Source: an uncultured Draconibacterium sp.
GTDB lineage: Bacteria; Bacteroidota; Bacteroidia; Bacteroidales; Prolixibacteraceae
Assembly (NCBI GenBank): GCA_947492175.1
Contig: CANLMQ010000021.1
Span: forward strand, 1-64,000
Reading direction: 5' to 3'
DNA length: 64,000 bases
The notes under the pieces are model-generated. The model saw nothing but the letters and a program-made list of their open reading frames with translations. It ran no database searches and was not told the origin of the DNA. The position numbers and the translations under genes were made by a program. Of this stretch, positions 31,809-41,958 are shown piece after piece. Each line of letters begins with the position of its first letter. The first letter of the stretch is position 1.

Positions 31809-32525
31809 ATGCACTGGTTGGAACGAACAGAACTTCTGTTGGGGGATGATAAACTTGATAAACTGAAAAATGCCAATGTTTTGGTAGTTGGATTAGGAGG
31901 GGTTGGAGCTTATGCAGCTGAGCAACTTTGTAGAGCAGGCATAGGAAAAATGACAATTGTTGATGGCGATGTTGTGGAACAGAGCAACAGAAACCGACAG
32001 CTTCCGGCACTGATAAGTACAACCGGCAAACCCAAAGCCGAAATCCTTGCAGAACGTTTTTTTGACATTAATCCTGATATTGAGCTTACTGTTGTTAATG
32101 ATTTCATTCGCGACGAAAAAACCTTAGAACTACTGAAAAGTCAACCTTTTGATTATGTTGTTGACGCAATTGATACTCTATCACCCAAAGTGTTTCTTAT
32201 ATTTCATGCAATGGATTTGAAACTCCCAATAATAAGTTCAATGGGTGCTGGGGGGAAAATGGATCCATCTAAAATAATGGTTTCCGATCTTTCAAAATCA
32301 TACAATTGTAAATTGGCAAAAATGCTTCGAAAACGTCTTTCAAGACAAGGCATTAAGAAAGGTGTGAAAGTTGTTTTTTCAACAGAGCTAATTGATGAAA
32401 ATGCAGTTCGTTTGGAAGAAGGGCAGAACAAGAAATCAACCGTGGGGACCATTTCTTATATGCCACCTACTTTTGGTTGTTTTTTGGCCAGTGAAGTTAT
32501 TCGAGATATTGTTTCAAATTCCTGA
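31809..32525 (+). CDS. tcdA: tRNA threonylcarbamoyladenosine dehydratase
   Basis: A ThiF/HesA/E1-like protein of 238 residues. TcdA converts t6A37 in tRNA to the cyclic hydantoin form using ATP. The Rossmann motif VVGLGGVGAYAAEQL, DGDVVEQSNRNRQ, and the loop around GAGGKMDPSKI fit the TcdA type. The ATG at 31809 is preferred over the TTG at 31803. A bidirectional terminator separates it from the convergent clpC. Confidence 0.9.
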   Translation: MHWLERTELLLGDDKLDKLKNANVLVVGLGGVGAYAAEQLCRAGIGKMTIVDGDVVEQSNRNRQLPALISTTGKPKAEILAERFFDINPDIELTVVNDFIRDEKTLELLKSQPFDYVVDAIDTLSPKVFLIFHAMDLKLPIISSMGAGGKMDPSKIMVSDLSKSYNCKLAKMLRKRLSRQGIKKGVKVVFSTELIDENAVRLEEGQNKKSTVGTISYMPPTFGCFLASEVIRDIVSNS

Positions 32526-32557
32526 ATAAAAAATAGGAATATTATATTGCGCAGCAC

Positions 32558-32592
32558 AAAAAAGGAGGTCTTTTAGAACCTCCTTTTTTTTT
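32558..32592. terminator. Bidirectional terminator between tcdA and clpC
   Basis: AAAAAAGGAGGT (32558-32569) pairs with ACCTCCTTTTTT (32578-32589), with T or A runs on both sides. Confidence 0.88.
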
Positions 32593-32605
32593 ATCTATTG
32601 TGATT

Positions 32606-35131
32606 TTAATTATTTAATGCTTTTTTACTCGAAAGAATACGCATCTGTAACTTCTGGTTCTTTTTATCGAAACCAACGGAAATTGTATCTCCTTCAGTTA
32701 TTGAAGCCTTTATAATTATTTCGGCCATTTCATCTTCCAAATACTTCTGAATTGCTCTTTTTAAAGGTCTTGCACCAAATTGAGGGTCGTAACCTTTTTC
32801 GGCAATAAAATCTTTTGCGGCCGGTGAAATCTTTAATTTGTAGTTTAAAGCTTCAACACGCTTATACAAATCTTCAATTTCAATATCAATAATTTTAAAG
32901 ATATGCTTTTTCTCCAATTGGTTAAACATTACCACATCATCAATCCTGTTCAAAAACTCGGGTGCAAAAGCTTTTTTTAGCGCTTTCTGGATAACATATT
33001 TTGCATGTTCGTTTTCCTGTTCAGGTGTTTGATTGGTGGAGAATCCGACTCCACGACCAAAGTCTTTTAGTTGACGAGATCCAATATTCGAAGTCATTAT
33101 AACAATCGTATTTTTAAAATCGATGTTACGCCCCAAACTATCTGTAAGTCTTCCTTCGTCTAATAATTGCAGCAACAAATGGAATACATCGGGATGAGCT
33201 TTTTCAATTTCATCTAACAGAACAACAGAGTAGGGTTTACGTCTTACCTTTTCTGTTAGCTGCCCGCCTTCTTCGTAGCCAACGTACCCGGGAGGCGCTC
33301 CAACCAGACGAGAAACAGCAAATTTCTCCATGTATTCGCTCATGTCAATACGAATAAGTGAATCAATATTATCAAACAAATAGGTAGTTAAAACTTTTGC
33401 CAGCTGTGTTTTTCCTACGCCGGTTGGTCCCAGAAAAATAAAAGAACCAATCGGACGATTCGGGTCTTTCAAGCCTGCACGATTACGTTGAATGGCTTTT
33501 ACAATTTTCTTGATTGCTTCTTCCTGTCCAATTACCTTTCCTTTTAGGTCCTGTCCCATGTTCATTAAGCGTTTGCCTTCTGCCTGCGCAATTCGCTGAA
33601 CCGGAACTCCAGACATCATTGCAACTACTTCTGCAACTTTATGCCCGTCAACCGTTTCTCTGTGGCCTAGCAAATCTTTTTCCCACTGCTCTTTTTCCTG
33701 ATCTAATAAGTTGAGTAAGTTTTTTTCTTTATCGCGGAAATTGGCAGCCAACTCAAAATTCTGACTTTTTACTGCTGTAATTTTTTCCTCTTTTGTTTTC
33801 TCAATTTTTTCCTCAAGCTTAACAATATTCTCCGGAACCTTAATATTCGAAATATGTACCCTTGATCCTGCTTCGTCTAAAGCGTCAATTGCTTTGTCGG
33901 GTAAATATCTGTCGGTAATATACCTGGCTGTTAATTTTACGCAATTTTCGATGGCTTCAGGCGTATAAATCACATTATGATGATCTTCGTAACGTTCTTT
34001 AATATTGTTCAGAATTTCAATGGTTTCATCAATTGAAGTAGGATCAACCATTACTTTCTGGAAACGCCGCTCCAATGCACCATCTTTCTCAATTTGCTGA
34101 CGGTATTCGTCGAGTGTCGTTGCTCCAATACATTGAATATCGCCGCGTGCCAATGCAGGTTTTAACATATTGGCTGCATCAAGCGAACCAGTTGCACCTC
34201 CGGCACCAACGATTGTATGAATTTCGTCAATAAACAAGATTACATTGTTTACCTTCGATAATTCATTTAAAATCGCTTTCATTCTTTCTTCAAATTGTCC
34301 GCGGTATTTTGTCCCGGCCACAATAGATGCAATATCCAGGCTAACCACTCTTTTATCGAAAAGAATACGCGAAACCTGTTTGCTAACAATTCGTAATGCC
34401 AGTCCTTCGGCAATAGCCGATTTACCAACACCAGGTTCTCCGATTAAAATGGGATTATTCTTTTTTCTGCGACTTAGAATTTGTGCCAGACGTTCAATTT
34501 CCTTTTCTCTTCCGACAATCGGGTCGAGACTGTTTTCTTCGGCAAGCTTTGTAATATCAATTCCAAAGTTATCGAGAACCGGTGTATCCGATTTCGAACC
34601 TGCAGCCTTTTTACTTCCCTGAGATCCTGTTGGCCCTTTTGAAAAACCTTCTCCGGGCTCCTCTTCATCTCCTTCCGGAAAATCTGATTTTGACTGAGGG
34701 AACTTATAATCCTGTAACTGCGATTTAACCATGTAGTAATTAACTCCCAGTTCTGCCAGTAATTGAGTAACCAGGCTGTCGTTATCTTTTAAAATAGCCA
34801 ATAGAAGATGTCCGCTGTTCGCAGTAGTACTTTTAAAAGAGCGCGCTTCAAGATAAATCAACTTCAAAGTTTTTTCAGTTGATTTCAGCATTTTTAAATC
34901 GGCTTTCCCATCAACTTCTCTATCTGTTCTGATCTTTTTTTCAATTAGTTGTTTTATTTCAACTAAGTCAATACCCAGATTTTCCAGTATGTCGGTGGCA
35001 ATACCTTCTCCTTCTCTTAAAATGCCCATAAACAAATGTTCCTGGCCAATATAATCGTTCCCCAAGCGAATAGCTTCCTCCCTGCTATAACCTATAATAT
35101 CTTTTATTCTTGGTGAAAATTGTGAGTCCAT
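32606..35131 (-). CDS. clpC: ATP-dependent Clp protease ATP-binding subunit ClpC
   Basis: An 841-residue AAA+ unfoldase that feeds proteins to ClpP. Order of domains: N-terminal Clp_N double repeat (about 1-145), linker rich in Gly/Ser/Lys, AAA-1 with Walker A GEPGVGKSAIAEG and Walker B VILFIDEIH, a middle domain with a UVR-like segment (about 425-475), AAA-2 with GPTGVGKTQLAK and VVLLDEIEKAHPDV, and a C-terminal D2-small domain. The UVR-like segment marks it as ClpC rather than ClpB. It is monocistronic, with no CIRCE-like inverted repeat seen upstream. It is divergent from gyrA. Confidence 0.95.
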   Translation of the reverse strand: MDSQFSPRIKDIIGYSREEAIRLGNDYIGQEHLFMGILREGEGIATDILENLGIDLVEIKQLIEKKIRTDREVDGKADLKMLKSTEKTLKLIYLEARSFKSTTANSGHLLLAILKDNDSLVTQLLAELGVNYYMVKSQLQDYKFPQSKSDFPEGDEEEPGEGFSKGPTGSQGSKKAAGSKSDTPVLDNFGIDITKLAEENSLDPIVGREKEIERLAQILSRRKKNNPILIGEPGVGKSAIAEGLALRIVSKQVSRILFDKRVVSLDIASIVAGTKYRGQFEERMKAILNELSKVNNVILFIDEIHTIVGAGGATGSLDAANMLKPALARGDIQCIGATTLDEYRQQIEKDGALERRFQKVMVDPTSIDETIEILNNIKERYEDHHNVIYTPEAIENCVKLTARYITDRYLPDKAIDALDEAGSRVHISNIKVPENIVKLEEKIEKTKEEKITAVKSQNFELAANFRDKEKNLLNLLDQEKEQWEKDLLGHRETVDGHKVAEVVAMMSGVPVQRIAQAEGKRLMNMGQDLKGKVIGQEEAIKKIVKAIQRNRAGLKDPNRPIGSFIFLGPTGVGKTQLAKVLTTYLFDNIDSLIRIDMSEYMEKFAVSRLVGAPPGYVGYEEGGQLTEKVRRKPYSVVLLDEIEKAHPDVFHLLLQLLDEGRLTDSLGRNIDFKNTIVIMTSNIGSRQLKDFGRGVGFSTNQTPEQENEHAKYVIQKALKKAFAPEFLNRIDDVVMFNQLEKKHIFKIIDIEIEDLYKRVEALNYKLKISPAAKDFIAEKGYDPQFGARPLKRAIQKYLEDEMAEIIIKASITEGDTISVGFDKKNQKLQMRILSSKKALNN

Positions 35132-35348
35132 AAATAATTCAAATTTTTATATCAATCCAACAAATATTATTCCCAAAAGGTTGAAATACTAAATTAGTAT
35201 AAAAATAGATCGTGAGAACTACCTTATTGGCAGAAGTTATCAAATTCTTGTCTTTAGGCATGAATTTATGACAGTTGAATTGTTAATATCTTATTGTTAT
35301 AAAGGGGTAAAACACCAATAAAAAAAACACATTCAATAATGTTTTTAC

Positions 35349-35356
35349 TATTTTTG
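35349..35356 (+). promoter_or_regulatory. gyrA promoter, -7 box
   Basis: TATTTTTG matches TAnnTTTG, 41 nt upstream of the gyrA ATG. Confidence 0.5.
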
Positions 35357-35397
35357 TGGGTCTTTTTTAGTGATAATTTATTTGTAAAGAAAATATA

Positions 35398-37941
35398 ATG
35401 ACAGAAGGTGAAAAGATTATCAGAATAAACATTGAGGAGCAGATGAAATCTGCCTATATCGATTACTCAATGTCGGTAATTGTGTCGCGTGCGTTACCAG
35501 ATGTGCGAGATGGTTTGAAACCCGTACATCGCCGGGTTTTATTTGGAATGAATGAACTGGGAATGTTTGCAAACCGTCCATATAAGAAATCAGCAAGAAT
35601 TGTAGGGGAAGTATTGGGTAAGTATCATCCACACGGAGATTCATCAGTATATTTTGCAATGGTACGGATGGCCCAGGAATGGTCGTTGCGCTACCCGATG
35701 ATAGATGGACAGGGAAACTTTGGGTCAGTTGATGGTGACAGTCCGGCAGCAATGCGTTATACCGAAGCCAGAATGGCTAAAATTGCAGAAGAAACTTTAG
35801 CCGATTTAGATAAAAACACGGTTGATTTTCAACCTAACTTCGATGAATCGTTAAATGAGCCAACGGTTCTTCCAACAAAAATTCCACAACTTATAGTTAA
35901 CGGAGCCTCAGGTATTGCAGTGGGAATGGCTACAAATATGCCTCCACATAACTTAACTGATACAATTAATGCTACAATTGCATATATCGACAACAATGAT
36001 ATTGAGATTGATGAGTTAGTTGATATTATTGTTGCTCCCGATTTCCCGACAGGTGGTATAATTTACGGTTACCAGGGTGTTAAAGATGCTTACGAAACAG
36101 GTCGTGGAAGAATTGTTTTGCGAGGTAAAGCACATATTGAAAACGAAGGAGGACGAGAAAAAATAATTGTAACTGAAATTCCTTATCTGGTTAACCGTGC
36201 TGAAATGATTCAAAAAACAGCAGAACTGGTTAACGATAAAAAGATTGAGGGAATTTCTAACGTTAACGACGAATCGGACAGGGAAGGAATGCGTATTGTA
36301 TACGATTTAAAGCGCGATGCCATGAGCAACGTTGTTTTAAATAAGTTGTACAAATACACTGCGCTTCAGACTTCATTTAGCGTAAATAATATTGCGTTGG
36401 TAAACGGGCGTCCGAAACTGCTTAATTTAAAACAATTAATAAAATACTTTGTTGAACATCGCCACGATGTTGTAACCCGTCGTACACAATACGAACTGGA
36501 TCAGGCCGAAAAACGTGCTCACATTTTAGAAGGTCTTATTATCGCCAGCGATAATATCGACGAGGTGATTCAGATTATCCGCTCTTCGTCAACGCCCGAA
36601 GAAGCACGTAACCGCTTAATGGAGCGATTTGAACTGAGTGAAATACAGTCTCGGGCAATTGTGGAAATGCGTTTGCGTCAGCTTACCGGTCTTGAGCAAG
36701 ATAAACTACGTAAGGAGTACGACGAATTAATGGCACACATTGAATACCTGAAGAGTGTTTTGGCCGATGTCAACCTGCGAATGAATATCATAAAAGAAGA
36801 GCTTGAAGAGGTTAAAAACAAATTCGGCGACGGAAGAAGGACAGAGCTGGAACCCAATGCTGAAGAATTTAATCCGGAAGACTTTTATGCTGATGAAGAA
36901 ATGGTAATTACTATTTCTCATTTGGGGTATATTAAACGAACTCCGTTAACAGAATTCCGCACACAAGGAAGGGGAGGAGTTGGTTCAAAAGGCAGTACTA
37001 CTCGTGATGAAGACTTCCTTGAGCATATCATTATTGCATCAATGCACAATACCCTGCTGCTATTTACCGAAAAAGGAAAATGTTTCTGGTTAAAAGTATA
37101 CCAGATTCCGGAGGGAACAAGAGCATCAAAAGGAAGAGCAATTCAGAATATATTAAACATTGAGCCTGATGATAAAGTATTGGCATTTATTAAAGTGAAA
37201 ACTTTGGCCGATAAGGAATTCATCAATAACAATTACATTATTCTGGCTACTAAAAAAGGTATTATTAAGAAAACCACTTTAGAAGCATATTCTCGCCCTC
37301 GACAAAACGGGGTTAATGCCATTACGATTAAAGACGGTGACCAACTTTTAGAAGCTCGCCTTACAAATGGCAATAGCGAAGTAATGATTGCGGTACGCTC
37401 AGGAAAGGCCATTCGCTTTAACGAAAGTATTGTAAGGGCAATTGGTAGAACAGCATCTGGAGTACGCGGAATTACACTTGGTCACGAGAATGACGAGGTA
37501 ATTGGTATGGTTTGTGTACAAGATGAAAACGAGGATATCCTGGTAGTATCGGAAAATGGATACGGGAAACGTTCTAAAATTGATGATTATCGTGTAACAA
37601 ATCGTGGCGGGAAAGGTGTTAAAACCATAAATGTTACAGAGAAAACAGGTGAGTTAATAGCAATGAAAAGTGTTTCTGATGATAATGATTTAATGATTAT
37701 TACTCAAAATGGAATTACAATTCGTTTGGCCGTCAGCTCAATTTCTGTTTTAGGAAGAGCCACACAAGGAGTTCGCGTAATTAACCTGAGAGGGGATGAC
37801 CGTATTGCATCGGTGGCCCGGGTTAATGCAGTGGAAGAAGAAGAGGAAACGATTGAGGAAGTTGAAAATGTTGAAGATATTAAAACTTCCGATGAAGTTG
37901 ATTCGTCTGATAATGAAGAAAATAACTTAGAGCAAGAATAA
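35398..37941 (+). CDS. gyrA: DNA gyrase subunit A
   Basis: GyrA is the breakage-reunion subunit of gyrase, 847 residues. The catalytic Tyr is Y121 in AAMRYTEAR. The quinolone-determining segment HPHGDSSVYF has S82 (E. coli S83) and F86 where E. coli has D87. The C-terminal beta-pinwheel contains the GyrA box (RGGVGSK, about 525-531) and ends in an acidic tail rich in Glu/Asp. It is monocistronic here, and the TPR gene that follows has its own promoter. Confidence 0.97.
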   Translation: MTEGEKIIRINIEEQMKSAYIDYSMSVIVSRALPDVRDGLKPVHRRVLFGMNELGMFANRPYKKSARIVGEVLGKYHPHGDSSVYFAMVRMAQEWSLRYPMIDGQGNFGSVDGDSPAAMRYTEARMAKIAEETLADLDKNTVDFQPNFDESLNEPTVLPTKIPQLIVNGASGIAVGMATNMPPHNLTDTINATIAYIDNNDIEIDELVDIIVAPDFPTGGIIYGYQGVKDAYETGRGRIVLRGKAHIENEGGREKIIVTEIPYLVNRAEMIQKTAELVNDKKIEGISNVNDESDREGMRIVYDLKRDAMSNVVLNKLYKYTALQTSFSVNNIALVNGRPKLLNLKQLIKYFVEHRHDVVTRRTQYELDQAEKRAHILEGLIIASDNIDEVIQIIRSSSTPEEARNRLMERFELSEIQSRAIVEMRLRQLTGLEQDKLRKEYDELMAHIEYLKSVLADVNLRMNIIKEELEEVKNKFGDGRRTELEPNAEEFNPEDFYADEEMVITISHLGYIKRTPLTEFRTQGRGGVGSKGSTTRDEDFLEHIIIASMHNTLLLFTEKGKCFWLKVYQIPEGTRASKGRAIQNILNIEPDDKVLAFIKVKTLADKEFINNNYIILATKKGIIKKTTLEAYSRPRQNGVNAITIKDGDQLLEARLTNGNSEVMIAVRSGKAIRFNESIVRAIGRTASGVRGITLGHENDEVIGMVCVQDENEDILVVSENGYGKRSKIDDYRVTNRGGKGVKTINVTEKTGELIAMKSVSDDNDLMIITQNGITIRLAVSSISVLGRATQGVRVINLRGDDRIASVARVNAVEEEEETIEEVENVEDIKTSDEVDSSDNEENNLEQE

Positions 37942-37965
37942 ATTGATTAACATTTTTTGTTCTAA

Positions 37966-37996
37966 TTTGAATAGAAAATGAAAAGATATATTTTTG
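37966..37996 (+). promoter_or_regulatory. Promoter of the TPR gene (-33 and -7)
   Basis: TTTG (37966-37969) and TATTTTTG (37989-37996) are separated by 19 nt, a near-ideal Bacteroidota promoter. It starts 24 nt after the gyrA stop. Confidence 0.75.
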
Positions 37997-38028
37997 TGGT
38001 AAATAAAAACTGAAAAAATTATTAAGTA

Positions 38029-39204
38029 ATGAAAAAAACAATTTTTCTATTAGCCTTAGTTTTAGTTGTTTCTGGGGCATTTGCTCAGAAAGGCAAAGTA
38101 ACAAGTGCTCAGAATTTTAAAGACACAGGTAAACTGGATAAAGCATTCGAAGCTATTAATGAAGCAACTGATTCTTCAAATCCAAAAGCTGAGAAATCAA
38201 TTCCATGGCCAAAAACATGGGAGGTAAGAGGTGAAATTTTCCAGGCTATTGCTGTTAGTCAAGATGAAAACATTAAAGCTTTAAGCGATGATCCATTAAC
38301 TGTCGCATTGGAATCTTACAAAAAAGCGTTGGAACTTGATGAGAAAGATAAATTCTCAAAAAGTGTAAAAATTAAATTAACCCTGTTAACCAATGATTTA
38401 ACAAATCAAGCGGTAGATGATTTTGGTAAAGATGATTTTGCCGGAGCGCTTAAAAACTTCGAACAAATTCTTGAAATTCAAAATATTGATATTGTTAAAC
38501 AAGATAATCCTGATGCCGTTGATACTGTAATTATTTTTAATTCGGGATTAGCAGCTTACAATGCAAAAGATTTTGAAAAAGCAGTTAAGTATTATAGCGA
38601 AGCTGCAAAACACGGCTATAACGGGGCTCGTACATATAGCTTAATCTCAGAGTCGTATTTGCAAATGAAAGATACTGTAGGCGCTTTAACTGCAGTTCAG
38701 GAGGGTTTCGAGAAATATCCAACAGACAATGGCGTGCTTACCAGTATGATTGATTTGTATCTGAAATTAAACAAAACTGAGGAGGCAATGAAATATTTAA
38801 GTTTAGCTATTGAGCAAGATCCTAACAATGTGACTTATTATTTCGCTCAAGGTACATTATTCGAAAGATTTGGAGAAGAAGAAAATGCCATAGCTTCCTA
38901 CAAAAAAGCTATGGAAATTGATCCGGCTTTCTTTAACGCTTATTATAACTTAGGAGCATTATATTACAACAAAGGCGTAAAACAAATTGAAGTTGCAAAT
39001 GCTGTACCTCCAAGTGATAATGAAAAATATCAGGAAGAATTGAAAAAAGCAGACATCTGGTTCGAGAAATCGTTACCTTACATGGAAAAATGTGAAGAAC
39101 TGGAACCGGAAGATCCAATGACTCTGGAGTCGTTAAAGAATTTGTACTACAGAATGAAAGCAATGGATAAATACAACGCTATTCTTGAAAAATTAGGACA
39201 ATAG
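38029..39204 (+). CDS. Periplasmic tetratricopeptide protein
   Basis: A 391-residue exported protein with a signal peptide (cleavage near GAFAQ, residue 20). TPR units run over most of the length (for example FNSGLAAYNAKDFEKAVKYY, VTYYFAQGTLFERFGEEENA and FNAYYNLGALYYNKGVKQ). It probably serves as a scaffold in the periplasm. The partner is unknown. It is transcribed from a strong promoter and ended by a terminator at 39225-39258. Confidence 0.82.
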   Translation: MKKTIFLLALVLVVSGAFAQKGKVTSAQNFKDTGKLDKAFEAINEATDSSNPKAEKSIPWPKTWEVRGEIFQAIAVSQDENIKALSDDPLTVALESYKKALELDEKDKFSKSVKIKLTLLTNDLTNQAVDDFGKDDFAGALKNFEQILEIQNIDIVKQDNPDAVDTVIIFNSGLAAYNAKDFEKAVKYYSEAAKHGYNGARTYSLISESYLQMKDTVGALTAVQEGFEKYPTDNGVLTSMIDLYLKLNKTEEAMKYLSLAIEQDPNNVTYYFAQGTLFERFGEEENAIASYKKAMEIDPAFFNAYYNLGALYYNKGVKQIEVANAVPPSDNEKYQEELKKADIWFEKSLPYMEKCEELEPEDPMTLESLKNLYYRMKAMDKYNAILEKLGQ

Positions 39205-39224
39205 ATAAATTGTATCAAATATTT

Positions 39225-39258
39225 GAAAGGAGGGAAATTAATTCTCTCCTTTCTTAAA
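39225..39258 (+). terminator. Terminator after the TPR gene
   Basis: GAAAGGAG (39225-39232) pairs with CTCCTTTC (39246-39253), and the inner GAA/TTC extends the stem. A short T stretch follows. Confidence 0.65.
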
Positions 39259-39260
39259 AT

Positions 39261-39610
39261 ATACTAAATTAAACATAATATCAATTATAGGACAATCGTA
39301 TTTGATTGTTTATTTTGGAATACCTCACATAATACGCCCAGCTCTGCTGGTTTATATAAAATCAGTTATCGTGGCTGATAATCCCGATAACGTCGACGAT
39401 TTTATGTAAAAGTTTGCACAGTGTTCCTCACGAAATGTTTCCCTATAATTTCAATATTATGTCCGCGCTCATTCTTAACGCTAGTCAGCCGCACAGCAAA
39501 ACGAAGAAAATCTCTCCATAAAAAATCTTCTGAAGATGTATCTATCTTATTAATGTAGCGTTTCGGAGAATAAAGAAAGGAACAGAAAGAATTTTTCTAA
39601 AATATTAAAA
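39261..39610. other. Intergenic region with a long hairpin, possible ncRNA or repeat
   Basis: This 350-nt stretch has no supported ORF, yet its sequence looks more complex than the AT-rich gaps around it. At 39356-39405, ATAAAATC pairs with GATTTTAT, and inside it GTTATCG (39365-39371) pairs with CGATAAC (39385-39391). The minus strand has a short open frame over the hairpin with no start. It may be an RNA gene, a relic of a gene, or a dispersed element. Confidence 0.4.
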
Positions 39611-39636
39611 CAAAAAAGCCGGCTTAAACCGGCTTT
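39611..39636 (-). terminator. Terminator of the DUF349 gene
   Basis: AAAGCCGG (39615-39622) pairs with CCGGCTTT (39629-39636), followed on the minus strand by a T-run. Confidence 0.82.
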
Positions 39637-39659
39637 CTATTTGTATTTATGTTTTCAAT

Positions 39660-41765
39660 TTAGTCTTGATCCATTTCGTCAATTACCCTGATCTTATTTT
39701 TCAGGAATTCGATTTTCTGTTTTGTTACTTCAATTTTTTTCTTCACATCTTTAATTAGTGATTCTGCATTTTTAGATTTTGCAAAAAAACCGATGTTATT
39801 ATCAAGCAACACCAAATCGTTTTCAAGTTGCTTCATTTTATTCATGTACTTATCCCGTTCAAAACGCATTTTGTTTTGTCCTCTTGAAGATTCGGAGAAT
39901 GACGACATTTTGCTTCTGAATTTGAGCATATTTCGTTTTTCGTCGTCAATGTTCAGCTGATCATATAATTTATTTATAGCTTCTCTGAACTTACTTTGTA
40001 TTTCGTCTTTCTTTTTAAAAGGTACATGTCCAATTTCACTCCAACGACGTTGAAATTCTTTAAGCATACCGAGGTTTTCATCCACATCTCCGGTTGACTT
40101 AAAATTAATTACTTCTTCAACAAGGGCTTCTTTTAAACTCAGGTTCTCATCGTGTTCTGAATCAATATCAGAAAAATGTTCACCTTTCTTTTCAAAGAAA
40201 TAATCACAGGCAGCGCGGAATCGTTTCCAAATAATATCAGACTGTTTACGAGGTACAGGACCTATTTCTTTCCATTTCTTCTGAATAGTAATAAAATCCT
40301 GTGTTGTTTTCTTCCAGTCAGTGCTATCCTTCATCGATTCTGCCTGTTCGCACAATTCAGTTTTCAACTGAAGATTATTCTGCTGAAATTCTTTGTTCTT
40401 AGTGTAAAATTCGCGCTTTGCATCAAAGAACTTATCACAGGCAGTACGGAATCTTTCGTAAATTTTGTTGTTGTCTTTACGCGGAGCAAAACCAATTGTA
40501 CGCCAAAGCTTTTGAAGTTCAACCAATTCTTTCGATTTTTCATCCCACTCTTTGTGGTTATGAATTATTGAAATATCAATTTCTTCTACCTTTTCACATA
40601 AAGCAGTTTTGGCTTCGAGGTTTTTCTTTTGCTCCACCTTTCGGTTTTCGAAAAACTCCTGATGCTTCTTGTTTATTGTAGATGTAGCCGTTTTAAAACG
40701 TTCCCAGAGGTCGTCTTTTTGCTCGCGAGGAACCGGGCCAATTTCGCGCCATTGCTCGTGGTATTTTTGAAGTGTGTTAAAGGCTTTTATTATTGATGGT
40801 TCAACAAGTAACTCTTCTGCCCTTTCACAGAGTTTAATTTTTGCTTCGAGGTTCTTTTTAAGGTCCAGATCACGCAGTTCGCGGTTAATTTTTATATAAT
40901 CGTAAAAATTCTCCACATGGAAATGGTATGTATCCCACAGATTCTTCATTTTCGATTGTGGTACCAAACCAATATCTCTCCATTTGCGTTGTAATTCTTT
41001 AAAGTCATTAAAAGTCTTATTAATTGATTCTTCATTATTAATGAGCCCTTTTATTTCTTCAATTACCTGGTATTTTAGTTTGAGATTTTCTTCTTTCTCA
41101 GACTCTAATTTCTTATTAAATTCTATACGTAAATGTCGGAATTCTTTTAACAGGTTTTTTATATCCTTTTCGTAAGGATCTTCTTCAGCAACGAAATCCT
41201 CTTCTTTTCCTCCTTCTTCAATAAACTTCTTCTTTGCCTCAGCAATGTTTTCGTTTAAATTTTTGTAGAAAACCGATTTTATCGTTTCTATTTCCTGTTT
41301 TATATGGTGTTCGTCCCCTTCGTCTAATAAATCGCGCATGGCATTAACCAATTCAACCTGCGAGAATTTTGTATAATCAACAGGTTCTTTTTTCTTTGGT
41401 TCTTCTGGAAGAACTATAACTTTTTCCGGCCCTGCCTTCTCATCCTTTGTCTCAGATACTTCTTCTGCCTTATTTGCTTTAACTTCCTGTTCAGGCTCAA
41501 CCTTTGCCTCTTCAGGTTCTTCATTCTCAGCAGTTACCACTGTCTCGTTCTCTTCAACAGTACTTTCTGCTTCTGCATCTGTCTTTTCAATTTTAACAAC
41601 CTCTTCATTCGGTTTTTCAGCGTTTCCTTTAACCTCGTTATCTGAAGGTTTAGTTGCTTCTATTTGGGCATTTTCATCTGTAACAGGTATTTTTCCTGCA
41701 TTCTCAAGGTCCTCTGTTTTCGGACTTTTTAACTCATCAGAGTTTTTTAGATCTTTAGGTTCCAT
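39660..41765 (-). CDS. DUF349 repeat protein
   Basis: A 701-residue protein. Residues 1-130 are a low-complexity acidic tail (Glu/Lys/Pro/Val). From about residue 200 there are at least five DUF349 repeats, each about 70 residues with the signature W-R-x-I-G-x-V-P-R or a close variant (DIGLVPQSK, EIGPVPREQ, TIGFAPRKD, EIGPVPRKQ, EIGHVPFKK). The C-terminal 90 residues are coiled coil. The family is often found in Bacteroidota and Actinobacteria, with no established role; helical bundles are predicted. It is cytoplasmic, as no signal is present. It is convergent with the TPR gene. Confidence 0.88.
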   Translation of the reverse strand: MEPKDLKNSDELKSPKTEDLENAGKIPVTDENAQIEATKPSDNEVKGNAEKPNEEVVKIEKTDAEAESTVEENETVVTAENEEPEEAKVEPEQEVKANKAEEVSETKDEKAGPEKVIVLPEEPKKKEPVDYTKFSQVELVNAMRDLLDEGDEHHIKQEIETIKSVFYKNLNENIAEAKKKFIEEGGKEEDFVAEEDPYEKDIKNLLKEFRHLRIEFNKKLESEKEENLKLKYQVIEEIKGLINNEESINKTFNDFKELQRKWRDIGLVPQSKMKNLWDTYHFHVENFYDYIKINRELRDLDLKKNLEAKIKLCERAEELLVEPSIIKAFNTLQKYHEQWREIGPVPREQKDDLWERFKTATSTINKKHQEFFENRKVEQKKNLEAKTALCEKVEEIDISIIHNHKEWDEKSKELVELQKLWRTIGFAPRKDNNKIYERFRTACDKFFDAKREFYTKNKEFQQNNLQLKTELCEQAESMKDSTDWKKTTQDFITIQKKWKEIGPVPRKQSDIIWKRFRAACDYFFEKKGEHFSDIDSEHDENLSLKEALVEEVINFKSTGDVDENLGMLKEFQRRWSEIGHVPFKKKDEIQSKFREAINKLYDQLNIDDEKRNMLKFRSKMSSFSESSRGQNKMRFERDKYMNKMKQLENDLVLLDNNIGFFAKSKNAESLIKDVKKKIEVTKQKIEFLKNKIRVIDEMDQD

Positions 41766-41958
41766 TTACATTATTTTAACCCGTAAATACGGCGTGCTTT
41801 AATAATCATTGAACTACGAAAATAGGGAAAAGCATATTAATACTCAAAGTTTTTGGAGAAAATACTTCAGACTGAAGAAATCAATTCTCCAAAAAATCAA
41901 AGAGTTATCGAAGATGAGCGATCTAGACTCTTAAGTAATTGATTCATTATTAATGGTT

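Noticed and set aside
39356..39405. dif-type or attachment site
   Set aside because: The hairpin has a long loop and no 28-bp XerCD-like arrangement, and no integrase gene is near.
40984..41175. Plus-strand ORFs opposite the DUF349 gene
   Set aside because: They are shadows of the repeats on the minus strand, low in complexity and without start context.
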